Positions 27,684 through 36,130 of a DNA stretch of 64,000 nucleotides are shown in pieces. The DNA is from Bdellovibrionales bacterium RIFOXYD12_FULL_39_22 (GTDB lineage Bacteria; Bdellovibrionota; Bacteriovoracia; Bacteriovoracales; Bacteriovoracaceae). The DNA lies in contig MEQL01000031.1 in assembly GCA_001770205.1 (NCBI GenBank), positions 55,353-119,352 on the forward strand. The letters run 5' to 3'. The position numbers and the translations under genes were made by a program. The notes beneath the pieces were generated by a model. The model did not search any database, had not been told where the DNA came from, and saw only the letters and a program-made list of their open reading frames with translations. Within the stretch, counting starts at the first letter, position 1; every line of letters starts with the position of its first letter.

Positions 27684-28079
27684 ATGTTTATAAACAATCA
27701 ATGTAAAATCCTTTTTTTTGCCGGTATTTTGCTTCTGTTCAGATGCTCGTCGGAAAGTCGTCAAGCTACAGTTTATGCAGAAAATCCAAATATTATAAGA
27801 AAAATTCTATTGGATAATCTTCCGCTTTTTGAAAAATGTAATAACAAAACACTCCGCAAATCTTCAACAATGGTTCCTCTCCATTTTACGATAGGGCCAT
27901 CTGGGCATGTTACTTACGCAAGTATAGATGAAGTCACCGATTCTCTTTCCAGTGAAAATCGCGACTGTGTTTTAAAAGTTATTAGAGGTATTAAGTTTCC
28001 AGAACCCAGCGGGGGTGGTGTTGTTGAGGTTAATCAGCCAATGAATTTTGAAAAGACTTCAAGCAAACAGTCAGATTAA
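27684..28079 (+). CDS. Lipoprotein with AgmX/PglI-type C-terminal domain
   Basis: About 131 residues. I chose ATG 27684 because it begins a lipoprotein signal (MFINNQCKILFFAGILLLFRC); AAGG is unusually close to it. The C-terminal half, PLHFTIGPSGHVTYASIDE, then CVLKVIRGIKFPEPSGGGVV and a final MNFE, is the AgmX/PglI C-terminal (TonB-C-like) domain known from Myxococcus gliding and envelope proteins. Such proteins usually span the periplasm and connect an energy source to an outer-membrane partner. Here only the lipoprotein form is present. Confidence 0.78.
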   Translation: MFINNQCKILFFAGILLLFRCSSESRQATVYAENPNIIRKILLDNLPLFEKCNNKTLRKSSTMVPLHFTIGPSGHVTYASIDEVTDSLSSENRDCVLKVIRGIKFPEPSGGGVVEVNQPMNFEKTSSKQSD

Positions 28080-28216
28080 TTGAATCTCTTTAAACGGTAG
28101 ATAGAGCACGATGAATATTTTTTTAGGATCTCATACGACTGTGCATTTCGCTCTGAAAAATTATGAAAAAATTACAAAATTAAAATTTTTTGATGGTCTG
28201 CATCGCCTGGTCTGAC

Positions 28217-28222
28217 TATAAT
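28217..28222 (+). promoter_or_regulatory. Possible -10 element for the protease gene
   Basis: A perfect TATAAT lies about 98 bases before the metalloprotease start. TTGATG at 28190-28195 is 21 bases upstream, too far for an ideal -35. Regulation by an activator is possible. Confidence 0.35.
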
Positions 28223-28319
28223 TACATATGCACAATTACATAGAATTTTTAAACTGGATTGGATATTAATCGTTTGATTTGAAAATAAGGATATTACCAC
28301 GCTTACGCCTTGGAAAAAA

Positions 28320-29108
28320 ATGAGATTAATAATTTGCATTGCCATTATATTAAATTTGCAAGGTGTCTGTTTCGGATGGGTTCATCTTCGTGAACTTCGC
28401 GGAGAATATTATAAATCGCATCTGACATACAAGATTTTTAATGATCGACAAATTGACTACTGTATTCAACTATCAGACCGTTCCTGGAATGAAGATTCTC
28501 TCGATATTCAAATTGTTATGGCCATAGAGACGTGGTTAACAAGTAATCCAGATTTTTTTGCAATGCACGTAGCAATCAACAAAGTTGGGTGTGATGATCC
28601 GAATATGGATCTGCAGGTTTTAATAGGAAAAGACGACGAAAGATGGCAGTTGGGCGCTTTTCAATCGGCCACCAAAATAGGTACTCACTACTTTTCTCGA
28701 ATCCAGATTATTAGTGATTTTCAATGGAAAGATAATGGTACCGGGAAGATATATTTTTTTCAAAATTTCATGGAGCTTTCTCCGGCGTTTGATTCTCATT
28801 TTCTAGAAGAAATTTCAATTAAAGGCAAAGCGACATTAGAACAAGTTGCTAAAAATTCCGATGTCGATTACTTTCAGATTTTCTGGAGCACATATCGAGT
28901 GTTGTTACATGAATTAGGACATTCTTTTGGATTAGGAGACACCTATACTCCGGAGATTGATAAAAGCGGAGATCGTGAATTTAGAAGCGAGAAGCATCCC
29001 AGTAGTATGATGAATGACTCGAATTATTTTTACATTACAGACGATGACAAGGATGGCATAAAAAGTCTTATTTTACGATTTGGCCAAATAAAAACTCACC
29101 CCCAATAA
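28320..29108 (+). CDS. Secreted matrixin-like zinc metalloprotease
   Basis: A 262-residue protein with a signal peptide (about 1-19, ending VCFG). The zinc-binding motif HELGHSFGLGD at about 198-208 has the HExxHxxGxxD layout of metzincins, and SSMMND about 30 residues later supplies the Met-turn. It should cleave extracellular or periplasmic proteins, in a predator plausibly prey proteins. The gene is poor in GGCC compared with the core regions. A short near-copy of its 3' region is found at 29601-29630. Confidence 0.88.
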   Translation: MRLIICIAIILNLQGVCFGWVHLRELRGEYYKSHLTYKIFNDRQIDYCIQLSDRSWNEDSLDIQIVMAIETWLTSNPDFFAMHVAINKVGCDDPNMDLQVLIGKDDERWQLGAFQSATKIGTHYFSRIQIISDFQWKDNGTGKIYFFQNFMELSPAFDSHFLEEISIKGKATLEQVAKNSDVDYFQIFWSTYRVLLHELGHSFGLGDTYTPEIDKSGDREFRSEKHPSSMMNDSNYFYITDDDKDGIKSLILRFGQIKTHPQ

Positions 29109-29197
29109 TTATAAACTCATCAAAGTAATAATTTATTTCGTTGTCCTCGCACGTTTAGACAATAGGTTGTTTAATATCAGTTAAAACTATTAATTGA

Positions 29198-29218
29198 TTG
29201 CCGCCTTAAAGGCCGCAA
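29198..29218. terminator. Possible bidirectional terminator between convergent genes
   Basis: An imperfect palindrome, TTGCCGCC...GGCCGCAA, lies between the ends of the protease gene (+) and the higA-like gene (-). It lacks a long T-tract on either side, so it is only a candidate. Confidence 0.3.
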
Positions 29219-29236
29219 TTTACGATCTTTAAAGAA

Positions 29237-29497
29237 TTAGGCGGCCTTCTGTCTGGCCTCCCATAAGTCGTATTCAGCTTGCATCCTGACCCACATGGCA
29301 GCAGAGGTGCCAAGTGCTTTTTCTAGAATAATTGCAAATTCTGCCGACACACCTCGCTTGCCATTAATAATTTCATTTATCTTGCGAGGTTGGCATTCGC
29401 ATAATTTTGCAAGAGTGGTTTGATTTAATCCCATTTCTTCCATGTAAATGGATGCCAAAACTTTTCCTGGATGCAGTGGTGATGGATTATTGATCAT
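29237..29497 (-). CDS. HigA-family antitoxin-like DNA-binding protein, without partner
   Basis: An 86-residue XRE-type helix-turn-helix protein. HPGKVLASIYMEEMGLNQTTLAK, the start of the HigA/VapI family signature, is followed by PRKINEIINGKRGVSAEFA and ALGTSAAMWVRMQAEYDLW, also typical. In the usual layout a HigB toxin (RelE fold) lies directly upstream in the same orientation. Here the upstream bases to 29634 hold no toxin frame and the next gene is nfo, so the toxin is missing. It may be a solitary regulator or the remnant of a toxin-antitoxin pair. Confidence 0.85.
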   Translation of the reverse strand: MINNPSPLHPGKVLASIYMEEMGLNQTTLAKLCECQPRKINEIINGKRGVSAEFAIILEKALGTSAAMWVRMQAEYDLWEARQKAA

Positions 29498-29600
29498 AGT
29501 ATACTCCGATATTATCCTTGATGGTAGTTTTCGATTTTAACGTCAGAAAACTCACCATTTCATTTATGTCATTCGAAGAGTGCATTATAGTCAGCAACGC

Positions 29601-29630
29601 TTTACTCCAGAGATTGATGAAAGCGGAGAT
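29601..29630 (+). pseudogene. Fragment resembling the metalloprotease gene
   Basis: This 30-base stretch matches 27 of 30 bases of 28944-28973, which encodes YTPEIDKSGD just after the zinc site of the protease. Here it would encode FTPEIDESGD, but there is no surrounding gene. It is probably what remains of a duplicated protease gene disrupted around the higA-like gene. Confidence 0.5.
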
Positions 29631-29634
29631 ATTT

Positions 29635-30474
29635 CTATACCCAACTGTTTAGCAGAGAAATTTCATCCTTCCACCTGATGGGATCTGGCGTCTCGAGAAT
29701 CAGGGGAATATTATCGAAGCGCTGATCTTTCATTACAAACTTAAATAACTCTTGGCCGATGAATCCCTGTCCGATACTTTCATGTCGATCTTTTTTAGAA
29801 TGCCATTCATTTTTTGAATCATTTAGATGCATTCCTCTTAAATATTTAAAACCGATAATACGTGCAAACTCCTTAAAGGTTTTTTCTATTTCCGCTACTT
29901 CATTTAAGGGATATCCGGCCGCAAAGGTATGGCAGGTGTCTATACATACCCCCACTCTGCTTTTATCTTCAATTTGGGCAATTATCTGGGCCAGATGTTC
30001 AAACTTGTATCCTAAATTGCTTCCTTGTCCAGCGGTATTTTCTATTACTAAAACAGCAGAAGTGGTTTTATCAATTGTGCGGTTGAGTGCTTCGGCCACA
30101 AAGCTCAATGATTCATCTTCACTAATTTCTTTCAAGTGACTTCCTGGATGGAAATTGAGTAATTTTAATCCTAACTGCTCAACACGTTGCACCTCATCTA
30201 AGAAGGCCTCAAAGGATTTTTTTCGCAGCTCCTTTTTGGGACTTCCTAAGTTTATTAGATAACTATCGTGAGGTAAGACATGCTCTGGCCGAATATTGGC
30301 GGCCTGCAGATTTTTACCAAAGGCCAAGATACTTTCGGGGGAGAGAGGAGGGGCGGTCCACTGCCTTTGATTTTTAGTAAATAATGCCAACGCATTGGCA
30401 CCGATTTCTTTCGCATTTAAGGGAGCATTTTCTACTCCGCCAGAAGCACTAACATGGGCACCAATATACTTCAT
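29635..30474 (-). CDS. nfo: Endonuclease IV (AP endonuclease)
   Basis: A 279-residue zinc-dependent AP endonuclease of base excision repair. I chose ATG 30474 ([13 protein letters not shown]) because this is the canonical family N-terminus and AGGGAG lies 10 bases before it; an upstream ATG at 30510 would add 12 residues. Motifs include [69 protein letters not shown] and ILETPD, which hold the metal-binding His, Glu and Asp residues. Length agrees with the E. coli enzyme (285 residues). It follows the lipoprotein gene in the same direction. Confidence 0.96.
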   Translation of the reverse strand: MKYIGAHVSASGGVENAPLNAKEIGANALALFTKNQRQWTAPPLSPESILAFGKNLQAANIRPEHVLPHDSYLINLGSPKKELRKKSFEAFLDEVQRVEQLGLKLLNFHPGSHLKEISEDESLSFVAEALNRTIDKTTSAVLVIENTAGQGSNLGYKFEHLAQIIAQIEDKSRVGVCIDTCHTFAAGYPLNEVAEIEKTFKEFARIIGFKYLRGMHLNDSKNEWHSKKDRHESIGQGFIGQELFKFVMKDQRFDNIPLILETPDPIRWKDEISLLNSWV

Positions 30475-30506
30475 ATTAATTATACTCCCTGGGTGGTTGG
30501 CCACAA

Positions 30507-31844
30507 TCATTGACAGTTAATATAATCATTTCCTCTAGGATCAAGGAAAAAACTATAGCGCTGATCTTCTTTATTTTTCCAGATTATATTGACGTTGCCG
30601 ATTTCTTTTTGAAAATAAACATCGGTATCGCCTTTGAGCAGATCATCTGTTTTGTTGCGATTATTGGTAATTCCTTTTTCATAAATTATTCTGGCCGGAT
30701 TTGTCAGATGTAAAGAGCGAGGAATTCGATACATTTTCTCAATGGCCTTGCTGGAAATATCTGGATACTCATTACTGCTTTGTATCGATTTGATGTTTTG
30801 GGATAAGATTTGACGAGGATCTCGTTCTGCTTGAGAAATAAGTAAGAAGTTATTTTTAGGTGAATAACAAAATGCCACGGGGTTGGCTTTTCCATTTCCG
30901 CTAAAAAGTAGACTATCTCCTAACGGAAGGGCCGAGGATTTATTTTCATCTTGGGCACTGGCCGCCAAAAATACTTCGTGTGAAGAAATTATTCCAAAAA
31001 AATTGTATTTGCTCTCTTGCTCGTAGAGTTTAAAAAAAGTGGGATTATAATTTTTATGATCAAAATTACAGCGGAGTTCGGCGATGGATTTTTGTGGAGG
31101 GATATTTGATTGGCCAACCAGAAATGATTCATCATCTGCGATGTAATACGTCACTTTAGGAGTAGCAAGGTATCGCTTTATTATGCTAACCCAGTTAATG
31201 GCCGGAATAGTTTCGCCCTGTTTGATCAGTTGATTTCCTTTCGTGTAGTAACTCTTCAAGGTTTCATTTGCTTGGATCAAGGAAGCATTTTTGCGAATAA
31301 AAAGCATGGTTGGGCCATTGACACGAAAAGGATAGGCGTATTGTTTATCTAGGATGGCCGCCAGCTGCATCAAACTTTTTTTTGTTTTCCTGCTTTTAAG
31401 TAAGGTGTCGAGGGAATAGAGAAAACTATATGCCTGGCCTTCATTGCTGCTGAAATTGGAGTGATAAAACAATGGAGATGATTTACCATCGTTTTGCAAA
31501 AACCATATTTGCAGGTTGGCGGTTGGAGAAGAGGCGTGGGGATAGTTGTTCATTTCAATCATGGCCATCATTACAAATTTTTCCACTAAGGATAGATCCC
31601 TGCCATGCTTAGCAAAAAAAAGTTGCAAATTTTCTAGGTGGTGTTTATCTTGATGAATTAGTCGTATCTCATTGTCAGGTGTGGGAGAGCATGATTTATC
31701 AACAAAAGAATCTACGGTTTTAAGCTGCATTTCATTTTGTTGCTTAACGATTTTATCAACTACCGAGCAACTTAAACAACCCAAAGCAAGCAGCAATGTC
31801 AGAAGCAATAAGGGTAAAGTGTAAGGATGTAATACTTTAGACAT
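30507..31844 (-). CDS. Hypothetical lipoprotein, 445 residues
   Basis: The N-terminus has a long hydrophobic stretch ([16 protein letters not shown]) with lipobox LSC, so it is an envelope lipoprotein. No domain is recognised. The ATG overlaps the end of the 119-residue upstream gene by 8 bases, and the gene ends next to nfo. The three genes probably share a message. Confidence 0.75.
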   Translation of the reverse strand: MSKVLHPYTLPLLLLTLLLALGCLSCSVVDKIVKQQNEMQLKTVDSFVDKSCSPTPDNEIRLIHQDKHHLENLQLFFAKHGRDLSLVEKFVMMAMIEMNNYPHASSPTANLQIWFLQNDGKSSPLFYHSNFSSNEGQAYSFLYSLDTLLKSRKTKKSLMQLAAILDKQYAYPFRVNGPTMLFIRKNASLIQANETLKSYYTKGNQLIKQGETIPAINWVSIIKRYLATPKVTYYIADDESFLVGQSNIPPQKSIAELRCNFDHKNYNPTFFKLYEQESKYNFFGIISSHEVFLAASAQDENKSSALPLGDSLLFSGNGKANPVAFCYSPKNNFLLISQAERDPRQILSQNIKSIQSSNEYPDISSKAIEKMYRIPRSLHLTNPARIIYEKGITNNRNKTDDLLKGDTDVYFQKEIGNVNIIWKNKEDQRYSFFLDPRGNDYINCQ

Positions 31845-32196
31845 GATTGTGTTCGCCTTCGTTTTCTTTTTCTTCTTCTAAGTGATAAATCTCTTCGGGA
31901 AATAGATTATTAGTAATCTCTTCTTCCAGTAGTAGCTTTTCGGCGGCAGAATTGATTGCCTCCACAATAATCATAACCCAGAGGCCGGACTGATCCTCCC
32001 CGTGGTGGGGTTGGATATGAGATGAGATTATTTTAAATCCCCGATTGATGAAGTTATAGAATATTGTATCAAACTGTTTTTCTCGATAGCCGCGGCTTCG
32101 TTGCGGAGGTGCCGGAATGTAATAGGTAAAACTTTGCCGCCTATAAGAATAGAAGGGAGAGATTCGTTTGAAAAAGTCTATCGTTTTAATCCACAT
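31837..32196 (-). CDS. Hypothetical protein, 119 residues
   Basis: A small protein with a basic N-terminal half (RRQSFTYYIPAPPQRSRGYR) and an acidic C-terminal tail (EEEITNNLFPEEIYHLEEEK). No signal peptide or membrane segment, and no family recognised. AAAGG lies about 10 bases upstream of the ATG. It overlaps the following lipoprotein gene by 8 bases and is the first gene of the nfo-containing unit. Confidence 0.62.
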   Translation of the reverse strand: MWIKTIDFFKRISPFYSYRRQSFTYYIPAPPQRSRGYREKQFDTIFYNFINRGFKIISSHIQPHHGEDQSGLWVMIIVEAINSAAEKLLLEEEITNNLFPEEIYHLEEEKENEGEHNHV

Positions 32197-32387
32197 ATAA
32201 TTGGCCTTTGTTTTCGCAATGTAATGATGATGTTAGGTTTTGTAATTAATCCTTATCATCAATAGTCTAGCGTAAAAAAAAGATTGACGTCAAATTTAGT
32301 CAGACTCCGAAGTATTTATTTGTTCGGAAAACTTTTCCTAGAAAACTTTTTACTGTATTGGATTGGAAATTGGGTTATACTTGAAGT

Positions 32388-32456
32388 GTGGAGACAGGAT
32401 GTTTCTACAAAATGGCAGGATGCCAGAAAGAGGGGCCTTTGCAGGGGCCCCTTTTT
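32388..32456 (+). ncRNA. Candidate small RNA ending in a terminator
   Basis: A TATACT (32376-32381) could be a -10 element, although no -35 is clear. It is followed by hairpin GGCA-GGA-TGCC (32414-32424) and then the terminator at 32431. The boundaries are estimates. It could instead be the tail of an attenuated leader for the YceI gene. Confidence 0.3.
32431..32456 (+). terminator. Rho-independent terminator in intergenic region
   Basis: AGGGGCC (32431-32437) pairs with GGCCCCT (32446-32452), followed by TTTTT. No upstream protein gene on this strand ends nearby (the nearest gene is on the other strand), which is why a small RNA is suspected. Confidence 0.55.
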
Positions 32457-32666
32457 ATTTTGTTTTTATCAAGTAAATTTAAATGGCGAAATGCGACGTA
32501 TTGCTCCCGATTTTGCTATTTTGCCCTTTTGTAAATTCTGTGAAGAAACTGGCCTGGTTTGAGCGATAGTTACTATCTATGAAGTAATAACTTCTAATAA
32601 CTAGAAGCAATTACAAGAAAATGCTAGGATTTTACTACCGAGAACAAATAAACTATTGGAGGTTAT

Positions 32667-33245
32667 ATGGATAGACTATTTTTGGCACTTTTTTTATTAA
32701 CTATCTTCACTTACGGTTTTTCAATGGAGCATTATAATATCGATCAGAAAAAAAGTGAAGTACGCTGGAAGGGAAAGAAACTAACAGGAGAGCATTATGG
32801 CACGGTTAAAATTAAAAGTGGCATGGTTATGTATGAGGGAGAAAAAATTGATAGCGGTGAGGTAATTATAGATATGGCATCCATTTTAAATCAAGATTTG
32901 AGCGATAAGACCAACAATGAAAAATTGGTTGGCCACTTAAAGTCTGATGATTTTTTTAGTGTTGATAAATTCCCTGAGGCCAAGATCATTCTAACTAAGA
33001 TTAAGGCGGTGAAGGGAGGGTACGATGCTCGAGGTGATTTGACAATTAAAGGTACCACTTCTTCCTTGGATTTTAAAATAGAGGAGTCTGGTACAGGAGC
33101 AAACAGGCTTTTAAAAATTAAAACCCAATTTGATCGCTCCAAGTACAATGTAAAGTATGGTTCTAGTAAATTTTTTCCCAGCATCGGCGATAAAATAATT
33201 TACGATGATGTGGAACTTGATGTTATACTCTCCCTAGAAAAATAA
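32667..33245 (+). CDS. YceI-family periplasmic lipid-binding-like protein
   Basis: A 192-residue protein with a signal peptide (about 1-19, ending YGFS). The YceI features are visible in order: YNIDQKKSEVRWKGKKLTG, EVIIDMASI, HLKSDDFFSVDKFPEAKI, DARGDLTIKGTT and, near the end, DDVELDVILS. YceI proteins form a lipocalin-like barrel that binds isoprenoid-type lipids in the periplasm; the physiological role is unsettled. GGAGG lies just before the ATG. The ZIP transporter gene follows closely. Confidence 0.9.
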   Translation: MDRLFLALFLLTIFTYGFSMEHYNIDQKKSEVRWKGKKLTGEHYGTVKIKSGMVMYEGEKIDSGEVIIDMASILNQDLSDKTNNEKLVGHLKSDDFFSVDKFPEAKIILTKIKAVKGGYDARGDLTIKGTTSSLDFKIEESGTGANRLLKIKTQFDRSKYNVKYGSSKFFPSIGDKIIYDDVELDVILSLEK

Positions 33246-33268
33246 TATAAACTATTGTGGAGAGTTTC

Positions 33269-34084
33269 GTGATTGTTTGGTTGAGTGAGCTAAATCCCGT
33301 TTTGCAAGCATTTATCGCCGGCCTTTTCACCTGGGGAGTAACTTCTCTGGGGGCGGCCGGTGTTTTGTTGATGAAAACAGTCAATCGTAAATTACTTGAT
33401 TGTATGTTGGGATTTGCCGCCGGAGTAATGATTGCTGCTAGCTACTGGTCTTTGCTTGCTCCCGCCATAGAGTTGGCAGCAGACGATCCGTTATTTCCTC
33501 GCTGGGTTTCTCCCACAATTGGATTTTTATTTGGAGGCCTTTTTCTTTTTGCTATCGATAAAATCCTTCCGCACTTGCATCTTGGAGAGGATACCTCTTC
33601 GGCGGAAGGCCCCAAAACTAGCTGGCATCGCTCAGTTTTATTGGTATTGGCCATTACGTTGCACAATATACCTGAAGGCCTTTCAATTGGAGTGGCCTTT
33701 GGTGCGGCGGCCAGTGGATTACCCGGTGCAACTATTGCTTCCGCTGTTGTCTTAGCAATTGGGATTGGATTGCAAAATTTTCCCGAAGGATTGGCCGTCT
33801 CGGCACCACTTAGAAGAGAGGGATTATCTCCTGTGAAAAGTTTTTGGTATGGCCAACTTTCAGGAATGGTGGAGCCCTTTGCCGCTATTGTTGGAGCGGC
33901 GGTAGTGATGATTGCCACTCCTATTTTACCTTATGCACTAAGCTTTGCCGCGGGTGCCATGATCTTTGTGGTAGTGGAAGAGTTGATTCCAGAATCTCAA
34001 TTGGGTGGCAATAAAGATTTGGCCACCCTCTCTACTATGCTAGGTTTTTCTGTGATGATGGTACTAGATGTTGCCTTAGGATGA
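33269..34084 (+). CDS. ZIP-family metal transporter
   Basis: About 271 residues with eight predicted membrane segments. I chose GTG 33269 ([10 protein letters not shown]) because GGAGAG lies at 33259-33264; GTG 33257 would put the ribosome binding site inside the gene. The two metal-site motifs of the ZIP family are present: [17 protein letters not shown] and [18 protein letters not shown]. It probably imports zinc or another divalent metal (ZupT/GufA type). A cytoplasmic loop after the third segment ([12 protein letters not shown]) carries metal-binding His residues. Confidence 0.92.
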   Translation: MIVWLSELNPVLQAFIAGLFTWGVTSLGAAGVLLMKTVNRKLLDCMLGFAAGVMIAASYWSLLAPAIELAADDPLFPRWVSPTIGFLFGGLFLFAIDKILPHLHLGEDTSSAEGPKTSWHRSVLLVLAITLHNIPEGLSIGVAFGAAASGLPGATIASAVVLAIGIGLQNFPEGLAVSAPLRREGLSPVKSFWYGQLSGMVEPFAAIVGAAVVMIATPILPYALSFAAGAMIFVVVEELIPESQLGGNKDLATLSTMLGFSVMMVLDVALG

Positions 34085-34122
34085 AAATCAACGATGATTG
34101 TCTGACTTTTTTGCTACGGTGC

Positions 34123-34152
34123 TTGACAGTGAATTTTTCTGCAATTTATTTA
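34123..34152 (+). promoter_or_regulatory. Possible promoter of the enolase-like gene
   Basis: TTGACA at 34123-34128 is a perfect -35. The best -10 at 18 bases is TATTTA (34147-34152), which is weak; TATAAC at 34155-34160 is closer to consensus but too far away. Confidence 0.35.
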
Positions 34153-34235
34153 GATATAACCTTAATAAAATAGAAAAAGTGAAGTAGATTATTGTGTATT
34201 TAATTTTACACTAACTTTTAACAAGGATGATAAAA

Positions 34236-35747
34236 ATGGCCCAACCAACAATTGTTCGCAATTTAAAATTAAAAGGGAGAGAAATTCTTTCATCTTATGC
34301 TAGCTTTACACTAGAGGGCGAGATCACGGCACAAGTACAAAGAGGAAGTGACAGTTGGTCTATGGTGGAGAGAAATGGAATTGCGAAAGGTACATCAGAT
34401 GGTGATGCCGAGGCCATTTATATTCCCAATAATGAGGCCATTAAATCAATGCATGAAAATATTGCCCCTCTTTTACCAAAAGAGATTGTAATAACATCAC
34501 CACAAGATGTTTTTGATGCGGTGGCAAATTTTGATCTTAAGCTCGTGGAGAAGGCCGGGCCGAATAAGAAAAAGTGGGGGGGGAATGCTTGCTTGGCATC
34601 ATCGACAACGCTATTTCAGCTTTTAATGAAGGCCGCTGGTTATGAGGCGTGGCAGATGAAGGCGCCAAAGAATATGAAGAAGTTCTACTTTCCTAATATT
34701 GCCTTCAATATGGTTTGTGGTGGAGAACATGTTCCTGGAACTAAGCAAGATATCCAAGAGATGTTTTTTTTCTCCATGAAAGACAAGAGCGTTAAAGATG
34801 TCTTTAAAACTGGAACAAGTTTTTTTCGACAGTTTGAAAAGAATTTAGTTCGCGACGGCAAACCAACTGGTACTGCTAAAGAACGTGGATTTGTTTTTCC
34901 TGTGGCCGATAACTTTGAAGGATTAAGTCGTATTAAAGAATGTGCTGGGCAGTTGGGACTGAAAATTAATGAGTGGGCATGTGGAACAGATAATGCTTTT
35001 TCTGAAATTCAAAAGACTGATCAGCTACGAAATGAAGGAAAATATGATATGCGTTTTTCTGGCCAAGGAATTAAAACGCGAGAACAGCTAATTGATTTTG
35101 ATTGGTCGATTGTAAAAACTTCTCCTAATTTTGTAACCATGGAAGATCCAGGAAGTGAACATGATATTGAGGCACACCGTCTGATGACAGGTAAGTATGG
35201 GGATAAAGTGCAAGTGGTTTGTGATGATGCGGCCGTAACCCAGATGCGATTTATTATTCCCTTTTTGGCCTCGCCAGATCGTAATAAGCGAGCAGGTAAT
35301 TCTATTTTGATTAAATTAAATCAGGCAGGAACCTTCACCGAAACTTGCTTGGCATCTGAAATTGTTTTGGGCGTAGCAGATACTGCACGAGTTGAAAAAT
35401 TTCTAGGAGCGCGAGGAGATTTGGATTATGTTATGGGCCAATTACAGGAGTTGGGAATTCACTCTCTGCAAGAAGCATTAGATAATATTAAAAATGGTGG
35501 CTTTTCTACATTCTTCTCCCATCGTTCGACAGAAGGTTCTTCTGAGTTTTTGGCCTACATGCCTCTAATCTATGGGGCAGTTTCTAATAAGCTTTGGTTT
35601 AAGGCCGGGGCCCCTAATGGAGAGCGTAATTTGCAAAACTATAATCCTCTAATTCGGGCGGAAGAAAAGATGATTGAAATGGGAGTTATGCCAGAGGTGG
35701 CAAACTGGAATGGTCTGCCAACAGAGGTAAAGATCGATTTGTCATAG
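34236..35747 (+). CDS. Divergent enolase-like protein
   Basis: About 503 residues, longer than the usual enolase (about 430). I chose ATG 34236 because AAGGAT, which overlaps an earlier ATG, is its ribosome binding site. The C-terminal two thirds align with enolase: GGEHVPGTKQDIQE (about 163), TMEDPGSEHDIEAHRL (EDP at about 303), VVCDDAAVTQ, NSILIKLNQAGTFTET (Lys at about 360), FFSHRSTEG (about 428) and WFKAGAPNGER (Lys at about 455). These match the magnesium ligands and catalytic lysines. The N-terminal PSGASTG loop and the GDEGGFAP motif are altered (QRGSDSW; KERGFVFP), so substrate handling may differ. It could be the sole enolase of the organism or a paralogue. Confidence 0.75.
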   Translation: MAQPTIVRNLKLKGREILSSYASFTLEGEITAQVQRGSDSWSMVERNGIAKGTSDGDAEAIYIPNNEAIKSMHENIAPLLPKEIVITSPQDVFDAVANFDLKLVEKAGPNKKKWGGNACLASSTTLFQLLMKAAGYEAWQMKAPKNMKKFYFPNIAFNMVCGGEHVPGTKQDIQEMFFFSMKDKSVKDVFKTGTSFFRQFEKNLVRDGKPTGTAKERGFVFPVADNFEGLSRIKECAGQLGLKINEWACGTDNAFSEIQKTDQLRNEGKYDMRFSGQGIKTREQLIDFDWSIVKTSPNFVTMEDPGSEHDIEAHRLMTGKYGDKVQVVCDDAAVTQMRFIIPFLASPDRNKRAGNSILIKLNQAGTFTETCLASEIVLGVADTARVEKFLGARGDLDYVMGQLQELGIHSLQEALDNIKNGGFSTFFSHRSTEGSSEFLAYMPLIYGAVSNKLWFKAGAPNGERNLQNYNPLIRAEEKMIEMGVMPEVANWNGLPTEVKIDLS

Positions 35748-36130
35748 TAAAAAATGCCGCCTTTGACGAATATAAAATAGATTGTGTTATCAATTTTACT
35801 TTAAGATTTGGTGGCATTTTTGCTAATTTACTCCGACTAATTTTCTAATTTTTAGATAACCTTAAGGTGGATCTAAATTACTACACTAATGTTGTTTTTT
35901 TAATATCAAGAGTTTGTAAAAAATAAATCGAAAGAAATTTAAACCTCAGTGATACTTAAGGACGTTTAGTTTTTTTTTAAAGTCAAATCTGATTTTTATT
36001 ATCAATCAAATTCAAAAAAAGTGATCTCAAGAATTTTTTTATTACCCCGAACGGGGCTTGCGCAAAATACAGACAAGTTTAGATTAAACACAAAGACGAT
36101 TAACTGTTTAATGTTTTTATAGTGTGAATA
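35748..36130. other. 383-base AT-rich region between the enolase-like gene and cheA
   Basis: It starts with the terminator-like repeat at 35750-35821. The rest is A/T-rich with poly-T stretches, and a short CCCCGAACGGGG hairpin without a T-tract near 36044. It should contain the promoter of the chemotaxis operon, but I could not identify a sigma-28 or housekeeping promoter with confidence. Confidence 0.4.
35750..35826 (+). terminator. Terminator-like long inverted repeat
   Basis: AAAAATGCCGCC (35750-35761) pairs with GGTGGCATTTTT (35810-35821), 12 base pairs including one G-U, directly after the stop of the enolase-like gene. The 48-base loop is unusually long. Confidence 0.4.

Larger units (their letters stand above)
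32197..32666. other. 470-base intergenic region between divergent genes
   Basis: I see no convincing protein gene; the 92-codon open frame at 32284-32562 runs through hairpins and lacks a ribosome binding site. The region holds a small-RNA-like element ending in a terminator (32414-32456) and, nearer the YceI gene, a 6-bp inverted repeat CTTCTA/TAGAAG (32591-32607) that could be an operator. Confidence 0.5.

Noticed and set aside
32284..32562. 92-codon open frame in the gap before the YceI gene
   Set aside because: It starts at a TTG without a ribosome binding site, runs through a terminator hairpin and has an unlikely composition.
36040..36060. CCCCGAACGGGG hairpin upstream of cheA as a terminator
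   Set aside because: The stem is only four or five pairs and no T-tract follows.
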